From positions 4,650,001-4,714,000 of the forward strand of contig NZ_CP118632.1 of assembly GCF_028993615.1 (NCBI RefSeq): DNA of 64,000 nucleotides. The letters are read 5' to 3'. Position numbers and translations under genes: made by a program. Numbering within the stretch: position 1 is the stretch's first letter; every line of letters starts with the position of its first letter. Below, one piece after another: positions 24,949-34,483 of this stretch. This DNA is from Herbaspirillum sp. WKF16 (GTDB lineage Bacteria; Pseudomonadota; Gammaproteobacteria; Burkholderiales; Burkholderiaceae_D). The notes under the pieces were generated by a model. That model was not told the DNA's origin and ran no database searches. It was given only the letters and a program-made list of their open reading frames with translations.

Positions 24949-25839
24949 ATGTCACCGTCCAACATCGCCAGGCTCCTGCTGCTGGCCGCCATCTGGGGCA
25001 CCAGCTTCATGCTCATGCGCATCGCGGCGCCGGTGTTCGGCCCCATGCTCACCACCTTCGGCCGCGCCTCGCTGGCGGCCATCGTGCTGCTGGCCTACGC
25101 CAGGTCGCGCGGCGTGCGGCTGGACTGGCGCCGCAACTGGAAACCCTACCTGGTCATCGGCATCGGCAACACGGCGCTGCCGTTCTCGCTGTTCGCCTGG
25201 TCGGCGCTGCACATCCCCTCCTCCTACATGGCGACCATGAACTCGCTGGCGCCGGTGTTCACCGCCGCCTTCGGCTTCCTGTTGCTGGGCGAGCGCCTGA
25301 CGGCGGTGCGCCTGGGCGCCTTCGTGCTGGGCCTGTCCGGGGTCGCGGTGCTGGTCGGCGTGGGGCCGGTGCCGGCCGACGCGATGGTGGTGCTGGGCGT
25401 GCTGGCCGGCATGGGCGCGGCCGCCAGCTATGGCTATGCGGCGACCTATACGCGCATGCGCGGCGCCGGCATCTCGCCCATCGCGATGGCTTGCGGCAGC
25501 CAGTTCGCCGCCGCGCTGTGCCTGGCGCCCTTCGCCGCGCCGGGCGTGCCGCATGCGCTGGCCGCCGGCACCCTGCCCGCGCTGCTGGCGGTGCTGGTGC
25601 TGGGCGTGGTGTGCACCGGCGTCGCCTATGCGCTGTTCTTCCAGCTGATCTCCTCCGAGGGCGCGACCAAGGCCATCACCGTCACCTTCCTGGTGCCCAT
25701 GACCGCCTCGCTGTGGGCCTGGCTGCTGCTGGACGAACCGGTCACCGCCGGCACCGTGGCCGGCATCGCCATCGTGCTGACCGCGACCGCGATCGCGTTG
25801 CGCGCCAAGCCGGCGGGGGCGCGCAAGGCGGCGGCCTGA
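24949..25839 (+). CDS. EamA/DMT-family small-molecule exporter
   Basis: The protein has 296 residues with about ten membrane helices in two EamA repeats. The first repeat runs from LLLAAIWGTSFMLMRI to GVAVLVGVGP and the second from ASYGYAATYTRM to the end. The second repeat closes with VTFLVPMTASLWAWLLLDEP, the usual EamA signature. Members of the drug/metabolite transporter superfamily export amino acids or other metabolites. The ATG at 24949 is the natural start of helix 1. It is followed by a strong bidirectional terminator shared with the converging cyclodeaminase-like gene. Confidence 0.92.
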   Translation: MSPSNIARLLLLAAIWGTSFMLMRIAAPVFGPMLTTFGRASLAAIVLLAYARSRGVRLDWRRNWKPYLVIGIGNTALPFSLFAWSALHIPSSYMATMNSLAPVFTAAFGFLLLGERLTAVRLGAFVLGLSGVAVLVGVGPVPADAMVVLGVLAGMGAAASYGYAATYTRMRGAGISPIAMACGSQFAAALCLAPFAAPGVPHALAAGTLPALLAVLVLGVVCTGVAYALFFQLISSEGATKAITVTFLVPMTASLWAWLLLDEPVTAGTVAGIAIVLTATAIALRAKPAGARKAAA

Positions 25840-25860
25840 ACGCCGTCGCCGGAAAATAAA

Positions 25861-25886
25861 AAACGCCGCAGATCGCGGCGTTTTTT
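25861..25886. terminator. Bidirectional intrinsic terminator
   Basis: AAACGCCGC, loop AGATC, GCGGCGTTT with flanking A and T tracts lies between the converging EamA gene and the cyclodeaminase-like gene. Confidence 0.88.
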
Positions 25887-25904
25887 CATCGTCCCACGAC
25901 AGGC

Positions 25905-26825
25905 TTACCAGCCGTATTTGACGCAGGCCTTGCGATAGGCCAGTCCCGCCAGCGCCACGTCTTCCAGGCCGATGCCGATGGCCTTGTAGATGACGATGTC
26001 GTCGGCGCCGCGCTGGTAGGGCGCGCTGCCGTCCACCGCCTGCGCCAGCTCCATGACCTGGTCCCAGTCGAAGGTGCCGGGGGCGCATTGCACCAGGTCG
26101 CCGGCTTCCTGCCGGGCCTGCGGCTTCCACTCGACGAACAGGGCGGCCGCGCGCGCAATCGCGGTGTCGTCCAGCTCGCGCACGTTGGCCTTGGAAGCGC
26201 CGACCGCCGCCACGAAGGCGCCCGGGCGCAACAGCTTGCCGTCGAACAGCGGCGTGGCCGCGCGCGTCACGGTGACCAGCACATCGGCGCTGCGCGCGGC
26301 CTCGTCGATCTCGACCACGCGCGCCGGCACGCCCAGGGTGCGGGTGATTTCCTCGGCCAGTTCCTGCTGGCCCGACAGGCCGGCCACCAGCACCTCCTTG
26401 AACTTGCGCACCTGCAGCAGCGCCGGCACGTGCGAACGCGCCTGCACGCCGGTGCCGATCACGGACAGCACCGCGGCATCCGGACGCGCCAGCGCATCGC
26501 AGGCCACCGCGGTGGCGGCGGCGGTGCGCAGCCCGGTCATGGTGTCGCCCTCGATGGTGCACAGGGGCGCGCCGGTCTCGGTGGAGAACAGCTGGATCAC
26601 GAACTTGAACTGGCCCTTGATGGTGGTGTAGACCTTGGCGCCGGCAATGCCGGCGGCGGGAATCACGGCGCCCATCATCGACAGCATCACGCCGTTGGAG
26701 GCGCTGGTGCGCACGCGCCCCTGGTGCGCGCCGTCGGCCGCGCCGGCGAAGGCCTCGCGCATCGAGGCGATGGCGCCTTCGGTGGTGAGCAGTTCGCTGA
26801 TCTGCTGGTTGCTGAGGAATTTCAT
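25905..26825 (-). CDS. Ornithine cyclodeaminase/mu-crystallin family enzyme
   Basis: The protein has 306 residues. The NAD-binding part has VLSVIGTGVQARSHVPALLQ (GxGxQ), and earlier KVYTTIKGQFKFVIQLFS and TGLRTAAATAVACDAL are the family substrate-binding segments. Members include ornithine cyclodeaminase, alanine dehydrogenase and delta1-pyrroline-2-carboxylate reductase; sequence alone does not separate them. The ATG at 26825 has AAGGAG 6 nt upstream. It lies 55 bp downstream of a LysR gene on the same strand, a likely regulator-enzyme pair. Confidence 0.9.
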   Translation of the reverse strand: MKFLSNQQISELLTTEGAIASMREAFAGAADGAHQGRVRTSASNGVMLSMMGAVIPAAGIAGAKVYTTIKGQFKFVIQLFSTETGAPLCTIEGDTMTGLRTAAATAVACDALARPDAAVLSVIGTGVQARSHVPALLQVRKFKEVLVAGLSGQQELAEEITRTLGVPARVVEIDEAARSADVLVTVTRAATPLFDGKLLRPGAFVAAVGASKANVRELDDTAIARAAALFVEWKPQARQEAGDLVQCAPGTFDWDQVMELAQAVDGSAPYQRGADDIVIYKAIGIGLEDVALAGLAYRKACVKYGW

Positions 26826-26880
26826 GTGCGGCTCCTTGGTTTGCTTGAATGAGGGCGGCGCAGATTGCGCCCATGCGGCG

Positions 26881-27819
26881 TTATTGCGGCCCGTGTTCGG
26901 ATTTGAGGTAGTTCCAGATGCGGTCGATGTCGGGGCTGGCGCCGTCCACCCGGCGATAGACGCGGATATCCATTTCGTCGCACCACAGGCCCTGCTCAAG
27001 CGCCTCGCGGTCGTTGGGCGCGATGGCCAGCGTCAGCTTGCCCTCGGCGATCTCGCGCGCCACCGCGCTGGCCGGCAACCAGGCGATGCCGTGGCCTTCC
27101 ACGGCCATGCTCTTGAGGCCCTCGGCCAGGTCGGTCTCGAAGCGGCGGAACAGGTGCACCCGGCGCGGGCTGGTGTGCAGCGCCTTCTCGACGATGCGCG
27201 AGAGCGAGGAATACGGTGAATAGCTCAGGAAGGGCTGGGGATCGTTGGGCGTGCCGGGCAGCACGTACTTGGGCGCGCCGCCGGGCATGGTCTTGACGTA
27301 GGGGCGCAGCGGCTCCTTGCCCAGCGACAGCACGTCATAGCGCTCGGGGTCGAGCGCGATGCCCTGTTGCCGATGGTCGTAGCAGATCAGCAGGTCGCAG
27401 TTGCGCTCCACCAGCGACATCACGGCATCGTGCACATTGCCGGCCATGACGGTGGTGGCGATCGCGCCGACCTTCTTCTCGATCTCGGAGAGCAGCTTGG
27501 GGAACAGCGTGAGCAGCAGCGTGTGCGGCATGGCGAAGCGCACCGCCGACTGCGCGCCGGCCAATTGCCCGCGCAGCACCAGGCGCGCCTGCATCGACTG
27601 GTTGAGCATTTCCCTGGCGATCGGCACGAAGGACTCGCCGGCCGGGGTCAGCGTGCAGGGATAGGAGGAGCGGTCGAACAGCTCGGCGCCCAGCCAGGTC
27701 TCCAGCGAGCGGATGCGGCGCCCGAAAGCCGGCTGCGTAACATTGCGCAGCTTGGCCGAACGGCTGAAATTGAGCGTCTCGACCACCGAGAGGAAGTCCT
27801 CGACCCATTTGATTTCCAT
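26881..27819 (-). CDS. LysR-family transcriptional regulator
   Basis: The protein has 312 residues. The helix-turn-helix is FLSVVETLNFSRSAKLRNVT followed by QPAFGRRIRSLETWLG. The recognition helix ends QPAFGRRI, seen in a subset of LysR proteins tied to amino-acid or hypochlorite responses. The C-terminal half is the ligand domain with DLLICYDHRQQG. The ATG at 27819 is favoured by AGGCAG upstream; the longer frame adds a poorly conserved tail. The next gene on the strand is the cyclodeaminase-like enzyme, probably its target. Confidence 0.9.
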   Translation of the reverse strand: MEIKWVEDFLSVVETLNFSRSAKLRNVTQPAFGRRIRSLETWLGAELFDRSSYPCTLTPAGESFVPIAREMLNQSMQARLVLRGQLAGAQSAVRFAMPHTLLLTLFPKLLSEIEKKVGAIATTVMAGNVHDAVMSLVERNCDLLICYDHRQQGIALDPERYDVLSLGKEPLRPYVKTMPGGAPKYVLPGTPNDPQPFLSYSPYSSLSRIVEKALHTSPRRVHLFRRFETDLAEGLKSMAVEGHGIAWLPASAVAREIAEGKLTLAIAPNDREALEQGLWCDEMDIRVYRRVDGASPDIDRIWNYLKSEHGPQ

Positions 27820-28001
27820 CGTTGCCTGCCTCTCTGGCGCGCCGGCGCTGTTATCCGCGCGCGGCATCCCGTTGCGTCCGGCCCGCGCTTGCGCGCAGGG
27901 CCGGCCCCTTTGACCCGGCAGCAACTATACCGAAACGGCACCGCCGGCGTCCCATGCCGTTTTGGCATGAGGCGCGCCGGAGGCGGCGTTGCGGCGCGTC
28001 C

Positions 28002-28868
28002 TCAGGCGGCGTTGGCGCGCAGCTCCTGCAACACTTGCACCGATGTCGCCAGGCGCAGGCCGGCCGCCTGCATGGCGGCCAGGAAATCGCGGTGCTGCTG
28101 CTCGAAGCCCGCCACCGGGCTCATGCAATCGGTCACCAGCACCAGCCGCGCGCGGCCGGCGGCGTCGAGGTTCTGGGCGATGTGCTCGGTGGTGGCGCGC
28201 ACGCAGTGACTGCCGGCCTCGCCGGCGATGTAGACCGCATCGGCCCGGGCCAGCTCGCCGATGAAGGGCAGGTTGAGCTGGGTGTCCGGATCGTCGGCGT
28301 CGGGCACTTCGGCCTGCACCGCCGAGTAATGCTCGGTCCAGGGATTGCTGCCCTTGCGCAGCTTGGCCGCCACGCGCAGCGTCGCATCCTCCCAGCGGTT
28401 ATAGGCGGCCCGCACGTCGGCATGGACGTCGCCGCCCCAGCTGCCGATCTCGCAATGCACCGGCCACACCATCAGGCGGTAGCGGCCGCTGGTTTCCAGG
28501 GCGTCGAGATAGGCCAGCGCGCGCGGCAGCGATTGCCCGTCGCGCGGCGCGAACTCGCCGGCGCGCACCTGGGCCGCTTCGATCTGGGTGAAGGGCGCCA
28601 CCGGCGCGCCGTCGCCGCGCCGCCAGAAGGTTGGATGCGCGATATCGAGCCGGTGATGCGAATCGAGCGTGATGCTGATGGCCGACAAGCCGGCCCCGCC
28701 CTCGTCGATCAGCCGCGCCACGCGCTGCATGTCGGCATGGGCGCCGGCCACCGGCAAGGCCGGCGCCTGCGCCCGGCCCTGTACGGGATCCGGCGGCAGA
28801 TGGGACGCGGGCAGGTCGCAGAAGTCATTCTGCGGATCGATGAGGAGCAGGTGGAGCTGGCGTGGCAT
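28002..28868 (-). CDS. Isochorismatase-family cysteine hydrolase (nicotinamidase-like)
   Basis: The protein has 288 residues. The catalytic triad is visible: Asp11 in LLLIDPQNDF, Lys172 in LRKGSNPWTEHYS and Cys222 in GEAGSHCVRATTEH. The length is above the usual 180-220 because of insertions before the lysine. DSHHRLDIAHPTFW contains histidines placed like the nicotinamidase metal site. It hydrolyses an amide such as nicotinamide or a carbamoyl compound; the exact substrate is not determined. The ATG at 28868 is clear. It is an isolated gene on its strand. Confidence 0.85.
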   Translation of the reverse strand: MPRQLHLLLIDPQNDFCDLPASHLPPDPVQGRAQAPALPVAGAHADMQRVARLIDEGGAGLSAISITLDSHHRLDIAHPTFWRRGDGAPVAPFTQIEAAQVRAGEFAPRDGQSLPRALAYLDALETSGRYRLMVWPVHCEIGSWGGDVHADVRAAYNRWEDATLRVAAKLRKGSNPWTEHYSAVQAEVPDADDPDTQLNLPFIGELARADAVYIAGEAGSHCVRATTEHIAQNLDAAGRARLVLVTDCMSPVAGFEQQHRDFLAAMQAAGLRLATSVQVLQELRANAA

Positions 28869-28940
28869 GGCGGACGTTCCGGAAGCGGGTGGCGTGAAGC
28901 CTCCAGTCTAGATCACTTTTCCGGCTGCCAGAAAGACGCA

Positions 28941-28971
28941 AGCCCGATGCGGACGATTTCCGCATCGGGCT
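28941..28971. terminator. Strong 13-bp hairpin, putative terminator
   Basis: AGCCCGATGCGGA, loop CGATT, TCCGCATCGGGCT is a perfect stem. It lies just after the stop of the small membrane protein gene on the minus strand and is followed there by CTTGCGTCTTTCTGG, so the T-rich tract is weak. Confidence 0.55.
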
Positions 28972-29000
28972 CGATGGCGCAACAAAAGAGGAACGTCGCC

Positions 29001-29225
29001 TCAGGCGCAGCAGTTGCCGTCGATATGGTCATCGCGCGTCGCGCGCGAGGCTTCACGGCGGCTGCGCACGCGTTGCGAAACGCGGTGCAGTGCGCGCTGG
29101 GTCAGCATCATGCTCAGGGTGCCCATGCTGAACTCGGCCGCGATCAGCAATCCCACCAATGCGGCGAATTGCAGGTAGACCCGCGGATAGAGAGCCGTGC
29201 CCCGCACGAACAATTGATGCAACAT
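29001..29225 (-). CDS. Small membrane protein, unknown family
   Basis: The protein has 74 residues. One membrane helix (YLQFAALVGLLIAAEFSMGT) is followed by a long basic cytoplasmic-type tail (RVSQRVRSRREASRATRDD) ending in two cysteines. AGAGGAACCATC before the ATG is a usable ribosome site. I do not recognise the family. It is neighbour to a small secreted DUF4148 gene on the same strand. Confidence 0.55.
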   Translation of the reverse strand: MLHQLFVRGTALYPRVYLQFAALVGLLIAAEFSMGTLSMMLTQRALHRVSQRVRSRREASRATRDDHIDGNCCA

Positions 29226-29325
29226 GATGGTTCCTCTTTTCTTGTTTTACTTGCTGGTGGATAGAACAGCCGAAGGAGGGATGCGCCGGCAGGACTCAAC
29301 CGCCCGCATCCTTCCTCCCGCCGGA

Positions 29326-29583
29326 TCAGGCGCCGGTGTACAGCGCGCCTTGCGAACCTGCGGTTTGCAGGCCGCGGTTGGCAGGAGCCGAGGTCACGGC
29401 CGGGAAGACCGAGTCCACCTGGTTGGCCAGGCCTTGTTGCTGCGCCTTGGCCAGCTCGGCCTTCACGGCGGCGCGGGTGGTGTGCGACACGAAAGGCTTT
29501 TCAACCGGATACGGTGCCTCGGCGAAAGCCAGGGACGAAGCGGACAGGGCCAGGGCGGCGGCGACGATATACTTTGCAGACAT
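29326..29583 (-). CDS. DUF4148-like small secreted protein
   Basis: The protein has 85 residues. The signal peptide is MSAKYIVAAALALSASSLAFA, and the mature part (EAPYPVEKPFVSHTTRAAVK followed by AELAKAQQQG) matches DUF4148, a short periplasmic protein of Burkholderiales with no known role. The ATG at 29583 has AAAGGAGAACATC upstream; the frame's earlier Met is rejected. Proteins of this type are often strongly expressed under stress, which is only a general remark on the family. Confidence 0.8.
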   Translation of the reverse strand: MSAKYIVAAALALSASSLAFAEAPYPVEKPFVSHTTRAAVKAELAKAQQQGLANQVDSVFPAVTSAPANRGLQTAGSQGALYTGA

Positions 29584-30097
29584 GATGTTCTCCTTTTGGG
29601 TGTTCACGAATTAGGGTTGCGGGTACATGTTTCGGTTGTGTGAGATGACATGTGCCTCTCTCTCAGAACCGCATCGTTTCTTGCGTTGCGATGTCGTTCA
29701 TCGATGACTGCAGTGTAGGGATGAGCCGCCGCCGGAAAAACATGCCGAACAGGAATTGAGTGTTCTGCGAAGTGGAACAATCGCAAACGCCTATCGCGGC
29801 CATAGAAACAACGCTATCGGCAAACGCCCTGCAAATCCGCCGCAAATCCAGGCCCGTCAAGCCTTGCGCTGCGGGTGCCGGTTTTTGGGTCGGGATGCTT
29901 CCGCGACGAGACCCTCGTTTTGATTATTTCTTGTTATCACAAACGGAAATGACGCCAGCCAACGTGCCACCCGGCATCGGCAGCGCAGGCTGCCGGCCGG
30001 GATGGGCATGGAAAGTGCTTGGAAGATGGCGCCGCATCGGCCCAGGTCCCCTCCGGCGACTTGCCGTGCGCACACCATCCACATCCGAGGGGAGACC
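29584..30097. promoter_or_regulatory. 514-bp non-coding region with an IclR-like palindrome
   Basis: No gene is supported here. TGTTCTGCGAAGTGGAACA at 29761-29779 has 5-bp inverted arms (TGTTC/GAACA) and the G-T-T-C / G-A-A-C outline of IclR-family sites. AT-rich tracts near 29745-29835 and 29915-29945 may hold promoters for the DUF4148 gene (minus) and the MFS gene (plus). No regulator gene of the IclR family is present in the window. Confidence 0.4.
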
Positions 30098-31432
30098 ATG
30101 CCTGCCGCCGATACCGCACCGCCGCTACCCGCTTCCACGGCGCTGAACGAACATGACGCCACCTTCCGCCGCGTGGCCTGGCGCATCGTGCCCTGCGTCA
30201 CGCTGATCTGGTTCCTGGCCTGGGTCGACCGGGTCAACGTCGGCTTCGCCAAGCTGACCATGATGAGCGACCTGCACTGGTCGGACGCCGTCTATGGCGC
30301 CGGCGCGGGCATCTTCTTCATCGGCTACTTCCTGTTCGAGGTACCGAGCAACATGCTGCTGCAAAAGATAGGCGCGCGCAAAACCATCATGCGCATCACC
30401 ATCGGCTGGGGTGTGATCTGCGTGGCCATGGCCTGGGTGCAGACGCCGGGCCAGTTCTATTTCCTGCGTTTCCTGATGGGCGCCTTCGAGGCCGGCCTGC
30501 AGCCGGGCGTGATCCTCTACCTCACCTACTGGCTGCCGGCGCACCGCCGAGGCAAGGCGCTCTCGGTGTTCGTCTCGGCCTCGGCGGTGTCGCTGATGAT
30601 CGGCAGTCCGCTGGCGGCCTACATCATGGAGCTCGCGCAGGGCGCCTTCGGCATGCAGGGATGGCAATGGCTGTTCATCATCGAGGGCATCCCCTCGGTG
30701 CTGGCCGGCATCGCCGCGTTGTTCATCCTGACCGACCTGCCGTCGCGGGCGAAATGGCTGTCCGAGCGCGAGAAGGCCCACATCGCCGCCGAGATGGCCG
30801 ACGAGGAGCGCCAGCTCGGCCCGCGCGAGCACAGCTTCCTGGCCTCGCTCAGGAGCGCGAAGATCTGGCTGCTGATCGGCGTGTTCTTCTGCATCATCGC
30901 CGGCAACGCGACGCTGGTGTATTACGGGCCGAGCCTGGTCAAGGAAGTCGGCTTCACCGACATCAAGACGCTGGGCTGGATCATGGGCGGCATCTACGCC
31001 TGCGGCTGGGGCGGCATGGTCTTGAACGGCTGGCTCTCGGACCGGCGCCAGGAAACCCGCCTGCACACGGCAGCGGCCGCCGCCATCGGCGCCGTCGGCC
31101 TGTTGCTGGCCGCCTGGTGCGTGGGCGAGAAGAACGCCGCCGGGCTGATCGTGGCGCTGGCGCTGTCGTCGGCCGGCACCATGGGCGCGATCCCGATCTT
31201 CTGGCAGTTGCCAGGACAGTACCTCTCCGGCAACGCCATCGCCATCGGCCTGGCGGTCATCAATTCGGTCGCCAACCTGGCCGGCTATTTCTCGCCGCAA
31301 CTGCTGGGCTATCTCAAGACCAGCACCGGACGCTATACCCAAGGCCTGGCCGGCATCGCGCTGGTGGAGATGCTGGGCGCGCTGCTGATCCTCGGTTTCA
31401 TCGGCACGCGCGCGACCGCGCGGCGCAACTGA
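30098..31432 (+). CDS. MFS transporter, anion:cation symporter (ACS) family
   Basis: The protein has 444 residues with 12 predicted membrane helices. ACS marks are WVDRVNVGFAKLTMMSDLHW after helix 1, FEVPSNMLLQKIGARKTIMR between helices 2 and 3, and YLTYWLPAHRRGKA. The family carries organic anions such as tartrate, phthalate, glucarate or hydroxyphenylacetate. The ATG at 30098 has GAGGGGAGACC upstream and fits the usual start. No catabolic genes are adjacent, so the substrate is open. Another ACS member is at 48447. Confidence 0.93.
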   Translation: MPAADTAPPLPASTALNEHDATFRRVAWRIVPCVTLIWFLAWVDRVNVGFAKLTMMSDLHWSDAVYGAGAGIFFIGYFLFEVPSNMLLQKIGARKTIMRITIGWGVICVAMAWVQTPGQFYFLRFLMGAFEAGLQPGVILYLTYWLPAHRRGKALSVFVSASAVSLMIGSPLAAYIMELAQGAFGMQGWQWLFIIEGIPSVLAGIAALFILTDLPSRAKWLSEREKAHIAAEMADEERQLGPREHSFLASLRSAKIWLLIGVFFCIIAGNATLVYYGPSLVKEVGFTDIKTLGWIMGGIYACGWGGMVLNGWLSDRRQETRLHTAAAAAIGAVGLLLAAWCVGEKNAAGLIVALALSSAGTMGAIPIFWQLPGQYLSGNAIAIGLAVINSVANLAGYFSPQLLGYLKTSTGRYTQGLAGIALVEMLGALLILGFIGTRATARRN

Positions 31433-31636
31433 TCAGGAGCGGTCGCGCGATCGCTCCAGGTTCTGCCGATCGAGCATCTGCTCGGCGTCGCTCTCGCCGC
31501 CCGGGCGCAAGCCGGTGCGGCCCTTGCCGCGCGTCTCGCCGAGCTTGTCGTCGCGCGCGGCCGGCTCGGGCGCGTGGCGGGCGTCGGGCTTGTCTTCCAG
31601 CGCGCTGTCGGAATGGATTTGGGTCTGGTGTTTCAT
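31433..31636 (-). CDS. Small hydrophilic hypothetical protein
   Basis: The protein has 67 residues, almost all polar (MKHQTQIHSDSALEDKPDAR and a C-terminal QMLDRQNLERSRDRS). It has no hydrophobic core, so it is probably intrinsically disordered. GCGAGGAGACCATC before the ATG at 31636 is a good ribosome site. The stop abuts the converging MFS stop with no gap. No family is known to me. It sits downstream of an iron-permease-like gene on the same strand. Confidence 0.55.
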   Translation of the reverse strand: MKHQTQIHSDSALEDKPDARHAPEPAARDDKLGETRGKGRTGLRPGGESDAEQMLDRQNLERSRDRS

Positions 31637-31671
31637 GATGGTCTCCTCGCATTGCGGCGGCATGCCGCGCT

Positions 31672-32250
<579 letters not shown>

Positions 32251-32387
32251 GGCGCTGCTGTCTCCACATGCGTTGTCGGCGCACGCGGCGGCGCCCATCA
32301 TGCATGCAGTATCGGCGGCGCGCCGGGGCGGCGCCAAGCGGACAACACCTCTGCCGTGTGTAGGAATGCCGGTCGCCGCAAACGATC

Positions 32388-32675
32388 TCAGGCGACGTTC
32401 TTGTAGGGACCGGGACGGCCGCTCTCGTCGGCCATGATCTGCATCTCTTCCAGGCGGTGGCGCAGCTCCTGCCATTGCAGCGGCGACGCCAGCTCATCGC
32501 TCACCCCCTCCCTGCCGGGCGCGCCAGCCGTATCTTCCGCGGAAACGCGCACGGCGCGCACCTGCCAGCGCCGCTCCAGGGCGACGAAGGCCGCGATGGA
32601 TGCCAGCAGGCACACCACGCACAGCCCCAATACGAGGTAGATCGCATATTGCATGATCGTATCCATCCAACCCAT
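32388..32675 (-). CDS. Small bitopic membrane protein, unknown family
   Basis: The protein has 95 residues. One membrane helix near the N-terminus (YAIYLVLGLCVVCLLASIAA) leads to a soluble part with a short amphipathic segment (LASPLQWQELRHRLEEMQIM). The start could be 32675 or 32666; both begin just before the helix. No domain is recognised. It is upstream of the iron-permease-like gene on the same strand, separated by 137 bp without a gene. Confidence 0.5.
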   Translation of the reverse strand: MGWMDTIMQYAIYLVLGLCVVCLLASIAAFVALERRWQVRAVRVSAEDTAGAPGREGVSDELASPLQWQELRHRLEEMQIMADESGRPGPYKNVA

Positions 32676-32856
32676 CCCGCGCGCCGCTCCCTGCCGTGTT
32701 GATTTCGAAGGCCGCATGGTAGCGGCCCGCGCTCGATGGCGGCATCAGGAAATGACTGAGTGGACAAGCACGCAACAGTTTTCTCAAGGGAACACCGCCG
32801 GGAACCGCATGCCGCCAATCCCTGTCTGGTTCTGAAAGCCCGACAAAGGAGACCGC

Positions 32857-34278
32857 ATGACCACCGCTGCCGGCGCCAGCGACATCCCATCCCGCCTCGA
32901 CCGCCTGCCATGGTCGCGCTGGCACTGGCGCGTGGTGATCGCGCTGGGCATCGCCTGGGTGCTGGACGGCCTGGAGGTGACCCTGGTCGGCTCCATCGGC
33001 GGCGTGCTGGAGCGCCCCGACACGCTGGGCCTGGATCCGGCGCAAGTGGGCTGGACCGGCTCGCTCTACATCGCCGGCGCCGTGCTGGGCGCGTTGCTGT
33101 TCGGGCGCCTCACCGACCGCCTGGGCCGCAAGAAGCTCTTCATGGTGACGCTGGCGGTTTATATGATCGCCACGCTGGCCACCGCCTTCGCCACCGACTT
33201 CCTGTTCCTGGCGCTCTGTCGCTTCGTCACCGGCCTGGGCATCGGCGGCGAATACGCCGCCATCAACTCCGCCATCGATGAGCTGATCCCGGCGCGCGTG
33301 CGCGGGCGCGTGAACCTCATCATCAACGCCAGCTTCTGGATAGGCGCGGCCTTGGGCGCGGGCCTGTCGCTGGTGATCCTGGACGAACGCGTGCTGGGCC
33401 CGGCCCTGGGCTGGCGCGTGTGCTTCCTGCTGGGCGCGGTGCTGGCCGTGGCCATCATCCTGGTGCGCCGCCACGTGCCGGAGAGCCCGCGCTGGTTGCT
33501 GATGCACGGCCATCACGCGCGCGCGGAAGAAGTCGTGGCCGGCATCGAGGCGCAGGTCGCCGCCGAACACGGCGCGCTGCCCCCGCCCGAAGCGCGGCCC
33601 GACGCGCGCCGCGCCGGCAGCGGCATGCTGACCCTGCGCGAGATCGCCGCCATCCTGCTGCACCGCTACCGCGCGCGCAGCCTGATGGTGGCGCTGATGA
33701 TGATCGCGCAGGCTTTCGTCTACAACGCCATCTTCTTCACCTACTCGCTGGTGCTCACGCGCTTCTACCAGATCCCCGACAACCGGGTGGCGCTCTACAT
33801 CTTCCCCTTCGCGCTGGGCAACGTGCTCGGCCCCATCCTGCTCGGCCACCTGTTCGACAGCATAGGCCGCCGCCGCATGATCGCCGCCACCTACCTGCTC
33901 GCCGGCGCCGGCCTGGCCGCCACCGCCTGGGCCTTCAACGCCGGCCTGCTCACCGCGCTCACGCTGGCGCTATGCTGGAGCGCCGTTTTCTTCGTCGCCT
34001 CCGCCGCCGCCAGCTCGGCCTACCTCACGGCCAGCGAAGTCTTCCCCCTGCAGATGCGCGCAATGGCCATCTCGATCTTCTACGCAGTAGGCACCGGCGT
34101 AGGCGGCTTCATCGCCCCGGTGCTGTTCGGCTGGCTGATCGCCAGCGGCGACCGGCACGCGGTGGCGGCAGGTTATGCGCTGGGCGCCGTCCTGGCGCTG
34201 ATCGCCGGCTTGTGCGCGTTGCGGTTTGCGGTGGATGCGGAGAGGCGGGGGTTGGAGGAAGTGGCGGAGTTGGAGTGA
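32857..34278 (+). CDS. MFS transporter, sugar-porter/AAHS-like
   Basis: The protein has 473 residues with 12 helices. Signatures are GRLTDRLGRKKLFMVTLAVY after helix 2 and RFVTGLGIGGEYAAINSAID in helix 4. RRHVPESPRWLLMHG then begins the central loop, a pattern of sugar or aromatic-acid porters. The substrate is unknown. The ATG at 32857 has AAAGGAGACCGC upstream. The stop is followed directly by the AT-rich end of the CDI locus, an abrupt composition change at about 34.28 kb. Confidence 0.9.
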   Translation: MTTAAGASDIPSRLDRLPWSRWHWRVVIALGIAWVLDGLEVTLVGSIGGVLERPDTLGLDPAQVGWTGSLYIAGAVLGALLFGRLTDRLGRKKLFMVTLAVYMIATLATAFATDFLFLALCRFVTGLGIGGEYAAINSAIDELIPARVRGRVNLIINASFWIGAALGAGLSLVILDERVLGPALGWRVCFLLGAVLAVAIILVRRHVPESPRWLLMHGHHARAEEVVAGIEAQVAAEHGALPPPEARPDARRAGSGMLTLREIAAILLHRYRARSLMVALMMIAQAFVYNAIFFTYSLVLTRFYQIPDNRVALYIFPFALGNVLGPILLGHLFDSIGRRRMIAATYLLAGAGLAATAWAFNAGLLTALTLALCWSAVFFVASAAASSAYLTASEVFPLQMRAMAISIFYAVGTGVGGFIAPVLFGWLIASGDRHAVAAGYALGAVLALIAGLCALRFAVDAERRGLEEVAELE

Positions 34279-34483
34279 AGACTTATTGGTCTGATTAAAA
34301 GTGCCTTCTCTCAGTCCCATTATTCACGTGTCGGGGACGTGCTGAACAAATTATGGCGGAGCCTTATTGCTTTAGTACCGGGCCTTGGTCCAGCCCGAGG
34401 GGTTCACTCCAAACATGGGTTCAACTTAGGATATAAATTTCCGGGAAAAGTGGGGCAGTTTTCGATGCAACTCAACAACCATT

